Origin: Diphasiastrum complanatum
Lineage: Eukaryota > Streptophyta > Lycopodiopsida > Lycopodiales > Lycopodiaceae
Assembly: GCA_029204225.1 (NCBI GenBank)
Contig: CM055111.1
Location: 48,349,594 to 48,413,593, forward strand
Direction: 5' to 3'
DNA length: 64,000 nt
Below the pieces are notes generated by a model that worked only from the letters and a program-made list of their open reading frames with translations, did not search any database and was not told the DNA's origin. The position numbers and the translations under genes are program-made. Positions 1-10,755 of the stretch are shown piece by piece (within the stretch, counting starts at the first letter, position 1; each line of letters opens with the position of its first letter).

Positions 1-2979
1 GCCACCGCCGCTGCATCCGCACCCGCCACTGCCTCCGCCTCCGCCACAGCCACGCGTACCCCCTCCAGTACTCCCCATGGATCCACAGCCTCCACTGCTG
101 CACCTACGCCTCTGCCATCACCTTCAGATCTGCACGGCCCGTCCACATCCTCCGCTTCCGCACCTGCACCTATGCCACCACCTCCAGATCCGCATCGTCC
201 ATCCACATCCTCCCAGCCATCCACATCTCGAGGCACCAGACAGATGTCCATGCCGGGATCTTTCAGAGAGGGACAGCACAGAGAGGCCACCAGGACCATA
301 GCACAAATGTTCTATGACCTAAACCTCCCCTTTATCATGGCATCATCCCGCATCTTTCGAGAGGCTATCTCGAAAGTTGCAGTCTGCAGGCCTGGCTACA
401 CACCACCCACAGCCGACGCACTACGCGGCCCTTTGCTTCAGGACCGGGTTGCATTAGTCAGAGAGAGACTGGCCGCACTGCATGAGGCTTGGGATAGATA
501 TGGCTGTTCCATCATGGCTGATGGGTGGACTGATCGTCGCAGACGTCCACTCATCAACGTGATTGTTTCTAGTTGTTACGGTTCCATGTTCTTGCGCAGC
601 ATCGACGCCTCCGAGGCAGGGAGAGTGCATTCGGCCGAGTACATTTACGGCATCATTCGCGCAACGATAGAGGAGGTTGGGCCACAGCGCGTTGTCCAGG
701 TTATAATCTTCTTTCATTAGTTGCTTGGTCATTTACTGCTTAATGTTGATACAATAGTTTTGCGTAGTTTTCGATTGATTGCAATGTGTTTCCAAGCTGT
801 GAACTGATCGTGTGAACGTATCGCGAAAGGTTGTGACGGACAATGCGTCCAACTGCCGTGGTATGGGGGAGCTTCTTATGGCAGACTACCCCTCCATTGT
901 CTGGACTCCATGTGCCGCACACTTACTAGACCTCCTCCTGCATTCCATCGGGCGCCTGCCTTGGGTCAGTGAGATTCTCATGAGGGCACTTGCGGTTGTG
1001 GACTTTGTCACACGCAAGCGCCGCATGACAGCCCTTTTCCGCACATTCAGCAGGTAAGCTGCTACTTATTTTTTGGCTCGTTCAAGATGCTTTTTTATTT
1101 TTTGCTCGTTTCATGTGTGCCTCTCATTTTGTTTGTCAATGCAGGCTCGACTTGAAGAAGCCCGCTCGCACCCGCTTCGCCTACCAGTTCATCATGCTTG
1201 AGCGGCTACACAAGCTCAAGGGTGAATTGCGGCACATGGCCACTTCTGCAGAGTTCACCGCCATGGACCTGTCCACGACCCTAGAGGGCTTGGCCTTCCA
1301 CGACATCTTATTCATGGAGCCTTTCTGGGTGGATATGCAGCAGCTGATGGACGTCATGCGCCCCATCTACTCTGTTCTGAGGCTCATTGATCGCGAGGGG
1401 TGCATGATGGGCCTCATTTATGAGTTCATGGACCGCATAGGTGAGTCTCTCCAGCGTTCTGAGTTGGACCCTGCCAGGTATAACTTTTTCCCGTCTCACC
1501 ATCCCTACTTCCATTTCGCAATCTTTTTGGCTTGCTGCCGCAACACGATGGTATGTAATTGTTGCCTCCACGTGGTTTGGTCCACAGGTTGGAGCCTATC
1601 AGGCGCTTGTGGCAGCGACGCTGAGATAAGTTTCAACGGCCCATTCATAGTGTGGCCCACATACTGCATCCGCTGTTTCAGAGCGAGAGGCAGTACGACG
1701 ATGCAGAGCTGCGTGCGGACTGGTTCGCATACATCCGCCTCCTCAGCAGCGACACTGGTATCCGCATCAGGCTCGAGGTGCAGAGGCTCAGTAACAGGTA
1801 AACTCTTGATCTATCGTACGCTGTCGTTCGTTCAATTTCCCTGCGCGGGCTCAAGTGTACTCAAGCATATCGTTGCTCAACTGCAGGCACTGTCTAGGGC
1901 TGCTCGGCGAGGACCTTGCACGTGTTCGAGAGAACAGGCTCTTGCCTGTATCTTGGTGGGAGAGCTATGGCGTTGGGCAGCCAGACCTGAGGACGCTCGC
2001 GCTCCGAGTCCTTTCACAGGTATGTTGTCTAATTTCATTCATCCAACTAGTTTTCGCATTTTCTCTACAAGGTCGGTACTCACTCGAGTTGTTGCCGATT
2101 AATGCAGGACTGTTCTGCTTGCGTGTGCGAGCGGAACTGGTCAGTGTTCAGCCTTGTTCACACGAACAGGTGGAACCGTCTGATGACGGAGCGATGCAAT
2201 GACCTGGTGTACCGCAACACCAACACCAAGGTGGTTCGACGCATCACGGAGAGCATGAGGGCAGGAGGCACACGCGCCCTACTGCAGGTATATTTCGTTG
2301 CTCTGTCGTTTTGCTTTCGTATTGGTTTAGGACATTCAGCTTAATGCCCTCACGGTTGCTTCGGCTATTCTCACGAATGATTGACTTGTGTAGGTCAATC
2401 TCGATGAGTGCCTGGTTGCAGCGGCCGATCATGAGCCAGAGCCAGAGGTTGACCCAGACGATGCCGCTCGGCGTGCTCTGCAGGGTGATCCCGAGGATGA
2501 TGCCGATGCCGATGAGACCATTCCCCTCCCTGCTGACGTCCCACTGCCCTCCTCCTCTGATGAGCCCACATATGATTCAGACGAGACGGTCGGCCCCACC
2601 CAGTATTCCCGCATCACACCCCCTTTCAGATGATGGCTGGTCAGAGTTTGCGAGGGAGACAGAGGCTGCTGCCCAGAGACAGATAGTGCAGAGATGACTC
2701 AGAGCATCACAGGCAGGCAGTTCCTCCCAGAGACCCCCCCGTGGCAGAGGGAGACCCCCAGGCAGGAGAGTACCACAAAGGGTTCCTTCCGGCAGACCCA
2801 GAGGCAGGCCAGCCAAGAGGGGACGCACTGATGATTTGTCTAGTCGTCTCTTGGCAGGCGTTGGCCCAGACTTAGAGGAGTCCCAGATGCCTCCAGACTC
2901 TTAGCCAGACTTTGTATTTGACACCCTTGCAGATGCATCTGGCAGGCAAGGGGATGATATTTTTAGCACAGACTTGTAG
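1..2979 (+). pseudogene. hAT transposase gene (BED/DUF659 type), 5' end outside window, broken
   Basis: Spliced transposase of the plant hAT superfamily. Exons with GT/AG borders can be read at about <1-699, 830-1053, 1145-1477, 1588-1797, 1887-2019, 2108-2287 and 2394-2979. The first exon ends in a DUF659-like region (SIMADGWTD). The second starts VVTDNASNC, the usual hAT catalytic neighbourhood. Exons 5-6 carry the C-terminal dimerisation region (PVSWWESYG, then CERNWSVFSLVHT). The tail is Arg/Gly/Pro-rich and AT-hook-like (RPRGRPAKRGR, about 2790-2830). The N-terminal BED finger lies upstream of the window; the relative at 7393-7990 shows what it looks like. Damage: an in-frame TGA at 1622-1624 where the family has Trp, a one-base slip at the C-run near 2620 that would end the protein at 2633, and further stops at 2695 and 2902. 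The element is dead as it stands. Assignment is sure; exon borders are good, not proven. Confidence 0.88.
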
Positions 2980-3017
2980 ATACTGATACACATTTTAGCA
3001 TCATGTACAGTGGCATC

Positions 3018-3405
3018 AGATGAGTGGACCACCTCGATAGGAACCTGTGGGAACAAACAGGGCGAGGAAACGACCGACTGTCGGCCCGCAACGTCCGTCC
3101 GAAGTTCGACGGGGGAAACCGATCACATCATATAAGATAGTATTGTGTAGGTCTCGTGGTTCCATGTAGTGAATGAAACAATTTTGCATAAGTAGTTAGT
3201 AAGCTGTTGAAGTTCATCCGGGGGGAAACCGATCACATCATATAAGACATAGTACTGTGTAGGCCTGTGCTGACAGAGATAGCAATACTTCTTGCAGGAT
3301 GGTCGGTCCTGTGGTTCCCTGTAGTGAATGGCATAGTTCTATTGACCATTCACTCTTCTGGTGTCCATTCACCCTAAATCTATCTCATCACATAGGCCAT
3401 GGTAC
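3018..3405 (+). repeat. partial extra copy of inverted-repeat arm sequence
   Basis: Stretch 3025-3116 repeats 3629-3720 almost exactly, and 3182-3262 repeats the unit seen at 3846-3930 and 3964-4030. The outer flank of the left arm is therefore a second, shuffled partial copy of arm sequence lying directly behind the hAT gene. No reading frame. Confidence 0.75.
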
Positions 3406-4405
3406 TGTGTAGAATGCATTAATGGTCCAGGAACATAGTCCACAGGTTTGTGATCCCGATACGAACCCAAGGGATCGAGCCTGGCTCGATTCAAGTATCG
3501 TTCGGTCAAAATGGCCCTTCGACTGGAGAGACACGCATTTAGGTCAAGCGAAATGGACTAGTTTTGCAGCTTTCCGTCCGACGGCCCCGTTTTTCCAAAC
3601 GGGATCCGTTTCAGGTGCCGTCTGTTTCGACCAGTGGACAACCTCGATAGGAACCTGTGGGAACAGACAGGACGAGGAAACGATCGACGGTCGGCCCGCA
3701 ACGTTCGTCTGAAGTTCGACGTTAAACAGGGCTTACGGGACACTTCGTCCGGTCGGGACCTGAAAACTGGGAGATGTTTTGGAGCACCCGTGTTGGTACG
3801 CAAAATTTCGACCGCGTGTTGTAGCGTGTTGAAGTAGTGCCATACGTAATTAGTAAGCGGTTGAAGTTCATCCGGGGAGAAACCGATCTCATCAACCGAG
3901 ACACAGTAGTGTGTAGGTCTTGTGGTTTTTTGTAGTGAATGACACAGTTTTGCATAGATAACTAGTAAGTTGTTGAAGTTCATCGGGGGGGAAACTGATC
4001 TCATCATATAAGACATAGTAGTGTGTAGGTCTTCTGGTTTCCTGTCTTGAGAGCTTGTCACTCTTCTGGTGAGCATTGATTTCCCCCAGAGACTTGTGGT
4101 CCTGAGCTTGTCACTCTTCTGGTGAGCGTTCACCTCTCCCGGTGAGCGTTCACCTCTCCCAAATCCTTCTGGTGAGCGTTCACCTCTCCCAAATCCTCTG
4201 GTGAGCGTTCACCTCTCCCAAATCCTCTGGTGAGCATTCACTTCTTTGAGACAGTCACTGATGCACCCTAAACCCCAAATCAGTAATATGTTTGCCATAC
4301 AAACCATCATCTACACTCAAAACCACTTTCAGATCTTTCTTTGCAACTTTTTTGGAGCTTAGTTCCCAATGAAGGTTCATAAAAATTTATGAACTGCTCA
4401 TTACT
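3406..4405 (+). repeat. left arm of a long inverted repeat (foldback-like)
   Basis: The reverse complement of this kilobase is found at 5885-7038. By eye, identity is roughly 90% over the outer ~500 bp. The outer border is where GTGTAGAATGCATT meets its mirror at 7025-7038; the inner border is the segment around 4345-4405 that mirrors 5885-5945. The arm contains ~118-bp tandem units (3846-3963, 3964-4050) and a short-period tandem block at 4115-4240. The arrangement resembles Foldback-type or long-TIR elements whose arms are made of subrepeats. No transposase lies between the arms. Confidence 0.85.
4115..4240 (+). repeat. tandem short-unit block (about 19-30 bp) inside left arm
   Basis: Five near-copies of GGTGAGCGTTCACCTCTCCC follow one another, starting near 4120, 4140, 4170, 4199 and 4228. 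The unit core GTGAGCGTTCAC is itself an imperfect palindrome (GTGA...TCAC). The right arm (6275-6395) has only about three degenerate copies, so the two arms have expanded independently. Confidence 0.8.
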
Positions 4406-5884
4406 CGTTGTTTGGTAATATCTCAGTTATGGGAGGCATGGGCAGTGGTTAGGTCTGTTGCAAATTTTTTTGGTACCGTTTTCCTATTTTTTAACAGGAG
4501 GGGGCAGGTGGGTGCCAGACACCAACTGATAATTAATTCCAGGGGAAAAACAGGGGCCATAAATTGCTTTTATTTTGCTTTTGGGATGGGGGACAGCGTG
4601 GGCAGGTGCCTGTATTTTTTTTTTTTTTGAAATTTTTTTTTTTAGTTGAGCGCGTCCGGACGCGGACACACCCTTGACGCGTCTGCCTCCGGACGCGCGT
4701 CCGCGTCCACCGTCCGCTTCCTTAGATTCAAAGTAAGATACCTAATTGAAACTTTTCGAATAAGAGAAATTCTCTAGGGATTGTGTGGACAATCTGGAAA
4801 TAGAACAAGTTTGAAATTTGAATCATTATCTATAAGTAGTATAGTGAAAGGTCAAAGGTTACTAATTCCATTTTGATCGGAATAGGAGTAAGTTTGATCA
4901 GGATTTAAATATGGAATGTCTGTATTTAATCAACCTATTCTTAGTTTAAGTACTAGGATCAGAGAGGGGTTGATAGAGTGGAAGAAATTATGTTGTTAGA
5001 GGTAAACTGGGTTGGAAAACTGCTGAGAGTGAATGTTATTCGTCTTAGAGCCGGATATGTTATTTACTCATGAGAAATAGAAATTTTTTAGTAGTTGAGT
5101 TACAAGATTCTCGGTGAAATATGTGAGTAACATATGTGGGTTCTGGAGGAATCTGCCAGATAAGAATGTGTTTATGTATTGGGTCATAGTGAGATTATTC
5201 ACATATGTGCACAATTAATCTTTTATGAATCTACTATGTATTCCTAGTTACTAAGGTTATTTGGTGCATTTAACCTAGTCGGTGAACATAAGCATATGAT
5301 TAAGTATTGTATTGACATATACTTGCAGAGTTAACAAATCTTTGTAAGGAAGATTTATGGGTTAACTTAAAAATGATTCAGATGAGGATCTAAATGTGGT
5401 GTTATGCTAGTTTGGCAATTAACTTGAGTAGTTGATTACTGCAGGATGAAGTTAATTGGTAAAACGATCAGTGTGATGAGGATTCACCACGAACTGATGG
5501 TTTTTGATTTATATTGCTTGTAAGACGCATGATTAGTGAATCATTGGGTTCATCAGTTAAAATTATGTGCATTGGATATACAATATTCTTGGATAGAGTA
5601 TTCCTCAGTTAAGGAATAGACTCAGCTCATTAGTGATTGTATCCCAGAGTGCTCAATTGGATAACGAATCATAATGAATCCGAGAATAATAACTGAGTTG
5701 ATATTCAGCGGGACTTTGGGTATCTAGATTTTATTCTCGACGGTAATCTAAAGTTTTTGTAGTTGAAAATGATTGTCATTATCATTTTGGTATGCTTTCT
5801 GTCTTTAATTACCAGTGGCATTTAGAACTTGAATATCTAGCACTTCAGTTAAAGAATCCTGTTTGGAAAGTATTCAACGATGGC
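4406..5884. other. gene-free spacer between inverted-repeat arms
   Basis: AT-rich, no reading frame of note, no transposase motifs. It contains T-runs near 4615-4645 and a GC-rich patch at 4645-4720 made of repeated GGACGCG-like words. From 5189 to about 5580 it is closely related to 51098-51530, so part of this spacer exists as a dispersed non-coding repeat elsewhere in the window. Confidence 0.7.
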
Positions 5885-7038
5885 TAATGAGCAGTCCATA
5901 AATTATTATGAACCTTCATTGGGAACTAAGCTCAAAAAAAAGCGACAAAAGCGGCAAAGAAAGATCTGAAAGAAGTTTGGAGTGAAGATGATGGTTTACA
6001 TGGCATAGAGATTAGTGGTTTAGGGTTTAGGGTTAGCTTAGATGAGAGCGAAAGCTTGGAGCGTGCATCAGTGACTGTCTCAAAGAAGAGACATTTTGAA
6101 GAGCGAAAATGTTGCTCGCAACTTACACAACTAAGCTCAGCTTGCACTGACCATTTCGTGGCCCTAAACCCTGGCGCAAAGGGAGTGGATGTGGTTACCA
6201 GTTTCAGCAGTGTGGATCTTAAGTGTAGCCAAATCGACTTTTTCGATTTATACAATTTGTTTCAGAAAGGGAAGTGAATTCTCACCAGAGGATTTGGGAG
6301 AAGTGAATGCTCACCAAAAGAGTGACAAGCTCTCAGGACCACAAGTTTCTGGGAGAAATGAATGCTCACCATGAGAGTGACAAGCTCTCAAGACAGGGAA
6401 CCACAAGATCTACACACTACTATGTCTTATATGATGAGATCGGTTTTCCCCCGGATGAACTTCAACAACTTAGTAATTACTTATGCAAAACTGTGTCATT
6501 CACTACAGGGAACCACAAGACCTACACACTACTATGTCTTGGTTGATGAGATCGGTTTCTTCTCGGATGAACTTCAACAACTTACTAATTACTTATGGTA
6601 CAACTTCAACACGCTGTCAAAATTTTGCGTACCAACACGGGGGCTCCGAAACATCTCCCAGTTTTCAGGTCCCGAACGGACGAAGTGTCCTTGAAGCCCT
6701 GTTCAACGTTGAACTTCGGACGGACGTTGTGGATTGACCGTCGGTCCGTTCCTCGTCCTGTCTATTCCCACTAGTTCCTATCGAGATTGTCCACTGGCTG
6801 AAACAGACGGCACCTGAAACGGACCCCGTTTGGATGAACGGGACCTTCGGACGAAAAGCTGCAAAACGAGTCCATTTTGCTAGACCTAATTGCGTTTCTC
6901 TCCAGTCGACGGGCCATTTTGACTGAACGATACCCGAATCGAGCCAGGCTCGATCCCTTGGGTTCGTATCCGGATCACGAACCTGTGGACTGTATTCTTG
7001 GACCATTTTGGTCGATTCCAAATGCATTCTACACAATC
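5885..7038 (-). repeat. right arm of the long inverted repeat
   Basis: Reverse complement of 3406-4405, with two ~115-bp subunits (about 6383-6505 and 6506-6600). In arm orientation both arms keep an open frame of about 95-125 codons (minus 7036-6665 here, plus 3422-3712 in the left arm) with the same peptide words, such as DPDTNPRDRAWLDS and SGAVCF. No known domain is recognised in it, so shared ancestry alone may explain it. A doublet of TTTAGGG lies at 6012-6025, its mirror at 4266-4280. Confidence 0.85.
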
Positions 7039-7303
7039 AAGTGTATGCTACACAAGTGCTGCTTTGATATTAAATCTGCACATACCTGTGGTGCAATGCC
7101 TATCACACACTGTGGGGTTGTGGGTTCATGATATGTTAATCGTGCGATTTGTTAGGGTTTAGGGTGTTATGTTAACTGTGCCATTGGTGTCGGGTTTAGC
7201 GTGTTGTGTTCAATGATTGGACATGATGCAGATGATATGAGAGACATGAAGATGTGCTGGTGTAAAACAATAGGTGCAGCATGTATAATTTCCGTACTAC
7301 GCC

Positions 7304-7305
<2 letters not shown>

Positions 7306-7378
<73 letters not shown>
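7306..7378 (+). repeat. (CT)n microsatellite
   Basis: About 36 uninterrupted CT dinucleotides. It lies at the exact place where the second hAT gene loses homology to the first. Any reading frame through it (Arg-Glu repeats on the minus strand) is an artefact. Confidence 0.97.
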
Positions 7379-7381
<3 letters not shown>

Positions 7382-7392
7382 TGGCAGGTCAT

Positions 7393-7990
7393 AGAACATC
7401 TGTGCTATGGTCTTGGTGGCCTCTCTGTGCTGCCCCTCTCTGAAAGATCTCGGCATGGTCATCTGTTTGGTGCCTCGGGATGTGGATGGCTGGGAGGATG
7501 TAGATGGACGATGCGGATCTGGAGGTGGTGGCATAGGTGTAGGTGCGGAAGCAGAGGATGCGGACGGACGGTGCGGATCTGGAGGTGGTGGCACAGGCGT
7601 AGGTGCAGCAGTGGAGGTTGTGGATTCATGGGGAGTATTGGCGGAGGGGGTGGGTGTGGCGGTGGCGGGTGCGGAGGCGGCGGCGGGGGCGGGGGCGGTG
7701 GCAGTGGCAGTGGGTGCACCAATGGAAGCGGAGTCCATGGCATCTATGGATGGCTCGCAGGCCTCAGCACTTGGCTCAGCATATGTCTTGAGAATGCGAG
7801 CCCTCTCCGCAGAGGGGATGACCATACAAATGCCGATCCCATAGCGTCCCCCTGTGGGTCGGACTCGCAATCCCGCCAAATGTGCTCGGACCCGAGAGGC
7901 GTTCCCTGTGAACTGCTTTTGACAAAAAGGGCAACGCCACTTTTTGTCGGGCAACAACTCCACCTCATCCCAAATGGGACGAGCGGCCAT
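7393..7990 (-). pseudogene. hAT transposase gene, 5' part only (BED zinc finger)
   Basis: Starts at the ATG complementary to 7988-7990 (MAARPIWDEVELLP). A BED-type zinc finger follows within the first ~40 codons: CPFC, then RVRAHLAG, as in plant hAT transposases. After it comes a long Ala/Pro/Ser/Thr-rich linker with repeats of PPPPDPHRPS, closely matching the first 300 bases of the window. Homology to the hAT gene at 1-2979 is close (MFYDL is the last shared word) and stops abruptly at 7393, just before the (CT)n tract. The DUF659, catalytic and dimerisation regions are absent. It is a truncated relative in the opposite orientation. Upstream of the ATG lies a CT/CA microsatellite rather than a recognisable promoter. 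Confidence 0.85.
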
Positions 7991-7999
7991 CTCTCTCTC

Positions 8000-8073
<74 letters not shown>

Positions 8074-8250
8074 ACACACACACAAACACACACACAAGCA
8101 CACAAATCTAATATCTCTCTCTCTTTCTCTCTTCTAAACCCTAAACTCAAGCATGCAGACCCTAAACCCTAAACTCACACACACACCATGTCTCACACAC
8201 ACACACACACACACACAAACCTCTCTCCCTCTCTCTCTCTCTCTCTCTGT
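7991..8250 (+). repeat. compound (CT)n/(CA)n microsatellite with telomere-like motifs
   Basis: CT runs (7991-8035, 8112-8133, 8218-8249) alternate with CA runs (8036-8100, 8176-8216). Two plant-telomere-like doublets of CCCTAAA sit at 8135-8146 and 8159-8174. LINE copy A begins directly after the last CT run. Confidence 0.93.
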
Positions 8251-8355
8251 TTGTGATGGTGATGAGCGGGCGTCTCTCCTCACTCTCTCCAGCGATGGTG
8301 ATCCTCCCCTCCTAGTCCGCCCTCCTCCACCGCTCCTCCATCAGCGCCCTCCTCC

Positions 8356-9054
8356 ATGGCCCGTAAAACTAGGGGGAGCCCTTGCTCCCCCAACCCCCCC
8401 CGCCCCCCTCCATCTCCTCCTACCTCATCCTGCGCTCCACCTGCTGCTGCCCTCCACCCTACCCCTGCCCCACCCGCTCCACCTGCTTCACCCGCTCCAC
8501 CTGCTACCGCCCTCCCCCCTACTTTTGCCCCACCCGTTCCACCTGCTATCGCCCTCCAGCTCTCCCCCTCCACCCCACCTGCTGCCTCCGCCCCACCCAA
8601 TGCCTCCACACCTGTTGCCTCCGCCCCACCTGATATCTCCCCTACTGCCTTCGCACCTGCGGCCTCCAACCCACCTGCGGTCCCTGCCCCACCTGCTACC
8701 TCCGTCCCACTGGTTGCCACCCTCCATTCTACCTCCTCCGTCCCTGCTGCTGCCCTCTCTACTGTTCAAGAGCTTCCCCATACTGCTGTGCAGCAAGCGC
8801 CCCTTCCCTCGCCACACACTTACAGCCCCCCCCCTCTCCTCGCTTCCCACTCCGGCCCCCCTCATTCATCTCCTGTCCCTTCCACTCCCATCCCTGCCAA
8901 TGCTGCCCCGGATACCCCCTTTCTATCCCACGCAGATTACACGACCGCCAAATCCTTCGAAAATTTTTTAGCCTACCTTACGTCACTTAGGTATCGTAAA
9001 GAAACCTTGCGGAAAAGAGCCAAGTTGAAAGACACCAAGATCTTCATGGATGAT
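8356..9054 (+). pseudogene. LINE A ORF1, 5' part
   Basis: Open from MARKTRGSPCSPNPP to the insertion point at 9054. The first ~190 codons are almost pure Pro/Ala/Ser/Leu (low complexity). Then a short piece of the L1 ORF1p-like C-terminal RNA-binding domain appears (FLAYLTSLRYRKETLR, then KIFMDD). Compared with copy C (21482-22074), the coiled coil and most of the RRM are missing, so this ORF1 carries an internal deletion as well as the insertion. L1 ORF1 proteins normally bind LINE RNA as trimers; this one could not be complete. The reading frame resumes at 15320 in register. Confidence 0.75.
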
Positions 9055-9412
9055 TGTAATAGATCCTAACACCACAGTAGGGCAAACACTAACTGATCCA
9101 CCCAACCTTGCCTACTCCCTGATATAGAGTAAGCCCCTCCTAGCCCAGTGTGAGGACTGGTAGCATGCTACTGCCAAGTGTCGGCCACGTGTCACTGACG
9201 TGGCCGACTGCACGTCGGGACCCAACTGGGAGCCCTATCCTGCTGACAGGGTCCCTAGGCTGTGTTAGGCCCGCCATGGCTATGGACCGTGCTGGGGCAC
9301 ACTACTCACACTGTCTTGCCTTGTTGGTCATGTACACTGGACACGACCCTGACTGTGGTATCTGACCTATCTGTGTTCCCTAGGGTTCGGCACTGGTTAC
9401 GAGCTCGTAACA
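9055..9412 (-). repeat. chromovirus LTR (3' LTR in element orientation)
   Basis: Begins TGTAATAGATCC and ends GAGCTCGTAACA on the plus strand. It contains a paired ACGT box (9182-9206): CGGCCACGT, seven bases, ACGTGGCCG. Differs from 14960-15317 at three C/T sites. Confidence 0.96.
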
Positions 9413-9428
9413 CTCCCTCCCCCTTAAG
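9413..9428 (-). other. polypurine tract of chromovirus
   Basis: Minus-strand CTTAAGGGGGAGGGAG directly abuts the LTR. This is the plus-strand DNA primer site expected upstream of a 3' LTR, and it fixes the element's orientation. Confidence 0.88.
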
Positions 9429-10755
9429 AACCGTCTTGGTCCTCTAAGACAAAGTCTAGAAAAATCTTGCGAAGGACGCTGCCTCTTTCCCAAGTGGCAT
9501 TCTCAACAGGCTGATCATTCCACTTAACCAGATATTCTCGGTATAGAGTATGACGAGTCTGCGTCTCTCTACTATCAAGAATCTCCTCTGGTTCATGTGG
9601 AGGTTGTTGAGGATCCAATGGGAGAACTAGAACACTGTCCCCTACCAGATTATCTGATCTGGTTAAGGCTTTTCGTAACTGACTTACATGAAAGACTGGA
9701 AAAACCTTACTGCTGTGTGGGAGTTCTAGTTCATAGGTGACCTCGCCTAGTCTCCTACTGATGGTAAAGGGACCACAATACCTTAGAGACAACTTAGCAC
9801 ACACTCCTGATTTGAGGGTTTTAGAGTCAACTGGGACTCTCAAGTAGACTTTCTCACCAGTGGAGAACTGCACATCCCGTCTGTGTGGATCTGCATAATG
9901 CCTGGCTCGATCCTGGGATTGTCTAATGCTACGCTTAGCATGTTCTATCATCTGGTTTAGGTCTTCTAAAAAGTTTCTGGGTGCTTCAACTTTTTCTTGT
10001 TTAAACCCTACAGCTGTGGGTGAGCGTGGCTGAAAACCGTACATCAGCATAAATGGGCTGTATCCCGTAGCTGAATGTTTGGTACTGTTGTAAGCAAACT
10101 CTAATATCGAGAGATACTCCTCCCAATTAGTCTGCCTCTTGCTGACGTATGCACGAAGCATATCCTCCAGCACTTGATTTACCCTTTCTGTTTGACCGTC
10201 CGTCTGTGGATGGTCGGTGGTACTCATATTAAGTTTAGTATGGAGATGATGGAATACTGCCCTCCAAAAATTTCCAGTAAACTTATTGTCCCGGTCGCTG
10301 ACTATGCCGGAAGGTAGACCGTACAATTTAAATAGCCCGTCTACAAACAACCTCGCTAACTCTGGAGCTCTAACGGTTGTTTTGGTCGGAATAAAATGAG
10401 CCATTTTGGTCAGACGGTCAACTGTGACCCATATAGCGTCATTACCCTTTTGGGTTTTAGGCAGGCCTACTATAAAACCCATGGAGATACTCTCCCATTT
10501 ACCAGCTGGTATTTCTAAGGGATGCAACAACCCTCCTGCCTTTAAACGCTCTGCTTTATTTACTTGACATTTCTGGCAACTGGTTACATACTGGTGGACG
10601 TCCTTTTTCATACTGGGCCAGAAAAATTGCCTACGAAGAAGCTCATAGGTCTTCTGTATGCCTGGGTGTCCCGCGCTAGGATTGTCATGACATTCATATA
10701 GGACCTGCTGCCTATAATCCTCTGAATTGGGGACACATACTCTGCAAGTACACAT
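9424..10755 (-). CDS. chromovirus integrase with C-terminal chromodomain
   Basis: 443 codons as read from the first ATG; the true translation probably enters from the upstream frame. Residues about 20-60 carry the HHCC zinc-binding region (H at [14 protein letters not shown] at its end). The catalytic triad follows: Asp in [10 protein letters not shown], Asp in [10 protein letters not shown], Glu in TDGQTERVN. The last ~60 residues are a chromodomain ([10 protein letters not shown], then [16 protein letters not shown]), which in this family directs integration toward particular chromatin. The frame stays open over its whole length and ends at the 3' LTR border. It overlaps the upstream gag-pol frame by 44 bases in the +1 frame, either a programmed shift or a single-base mutation near 10737-10741. 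Confidence 0.93.
   Translation of the reverse strand: MCTCRVCVPNSEDYRQQVLYECHDNPSAGHPGIQKTYELLRRQFFWPSMKKDVHQYVTSCQKCQVNKAERLKAGGLLHPLEIPAGKWESISMGFIVGLPKTQKGNDAIWVTVDRLTKMAHFIPTKTTVRAPELARLFVDGLFKLYGLPSGIVSDRDNKFTGNFWRAVFHHLHTKLNMSTTDHPQTDGQTERVNQVLEDMLRAYVSKRQTNWEEYLSILEFAYNSTKHSATGYSPFMLMYGFQPRSPTAVGFKQEKVEAPRNFLEDLNQMIEHAKRSIRQSQDRARHYADPHRRDVQFSTGEKVYLRVPVDSKTLKSGVCAKLSLRYCGPFTISRRLGEVTYELELPHSSKVFPVFHVSQLRKALTRSDNLVGDSVLVLPLDPQQPPHEPEEILDSRETQTRHTLYREYLVKWNDQPVENATWERGSVLRKIFLDFVLEDQDGS

Noticed and set aside
3840..4240. Regular repeats resembling a CRISPR array
   Set aside because: Units are head-to-tail near-identical without unique spacers, in plant nuclear DNA with an inverted partner; tandem subrepeats of a foldback-like arm fit better.
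5932..6255. 107-codon minus-strand frame in the inner right arm
   Set aside because: No recognisable domain, atypical codon use, and the equivalent left-arm sequence does not keep the frame.
7196..7380. Arg-Glu repeat peptide continuing the second hAT frame
   Set aside because: Pure translation of the (CT)n tract; homology to hAT ends at 7393.
1..8000. A single composite hAT element bounded by the two hAT genes
   Set aside because: The two genes point in opposite directions, one is cut at a CT tract, and no hAT terminal inverted repeats or 8-bp target duplication were found.
8280..8865. Gly/Ala-rich minus-strand frames of 125-146 codons
   Set aside because: Mirror images of the Pro/Ala-rich LINE ORF1 N-terminus.
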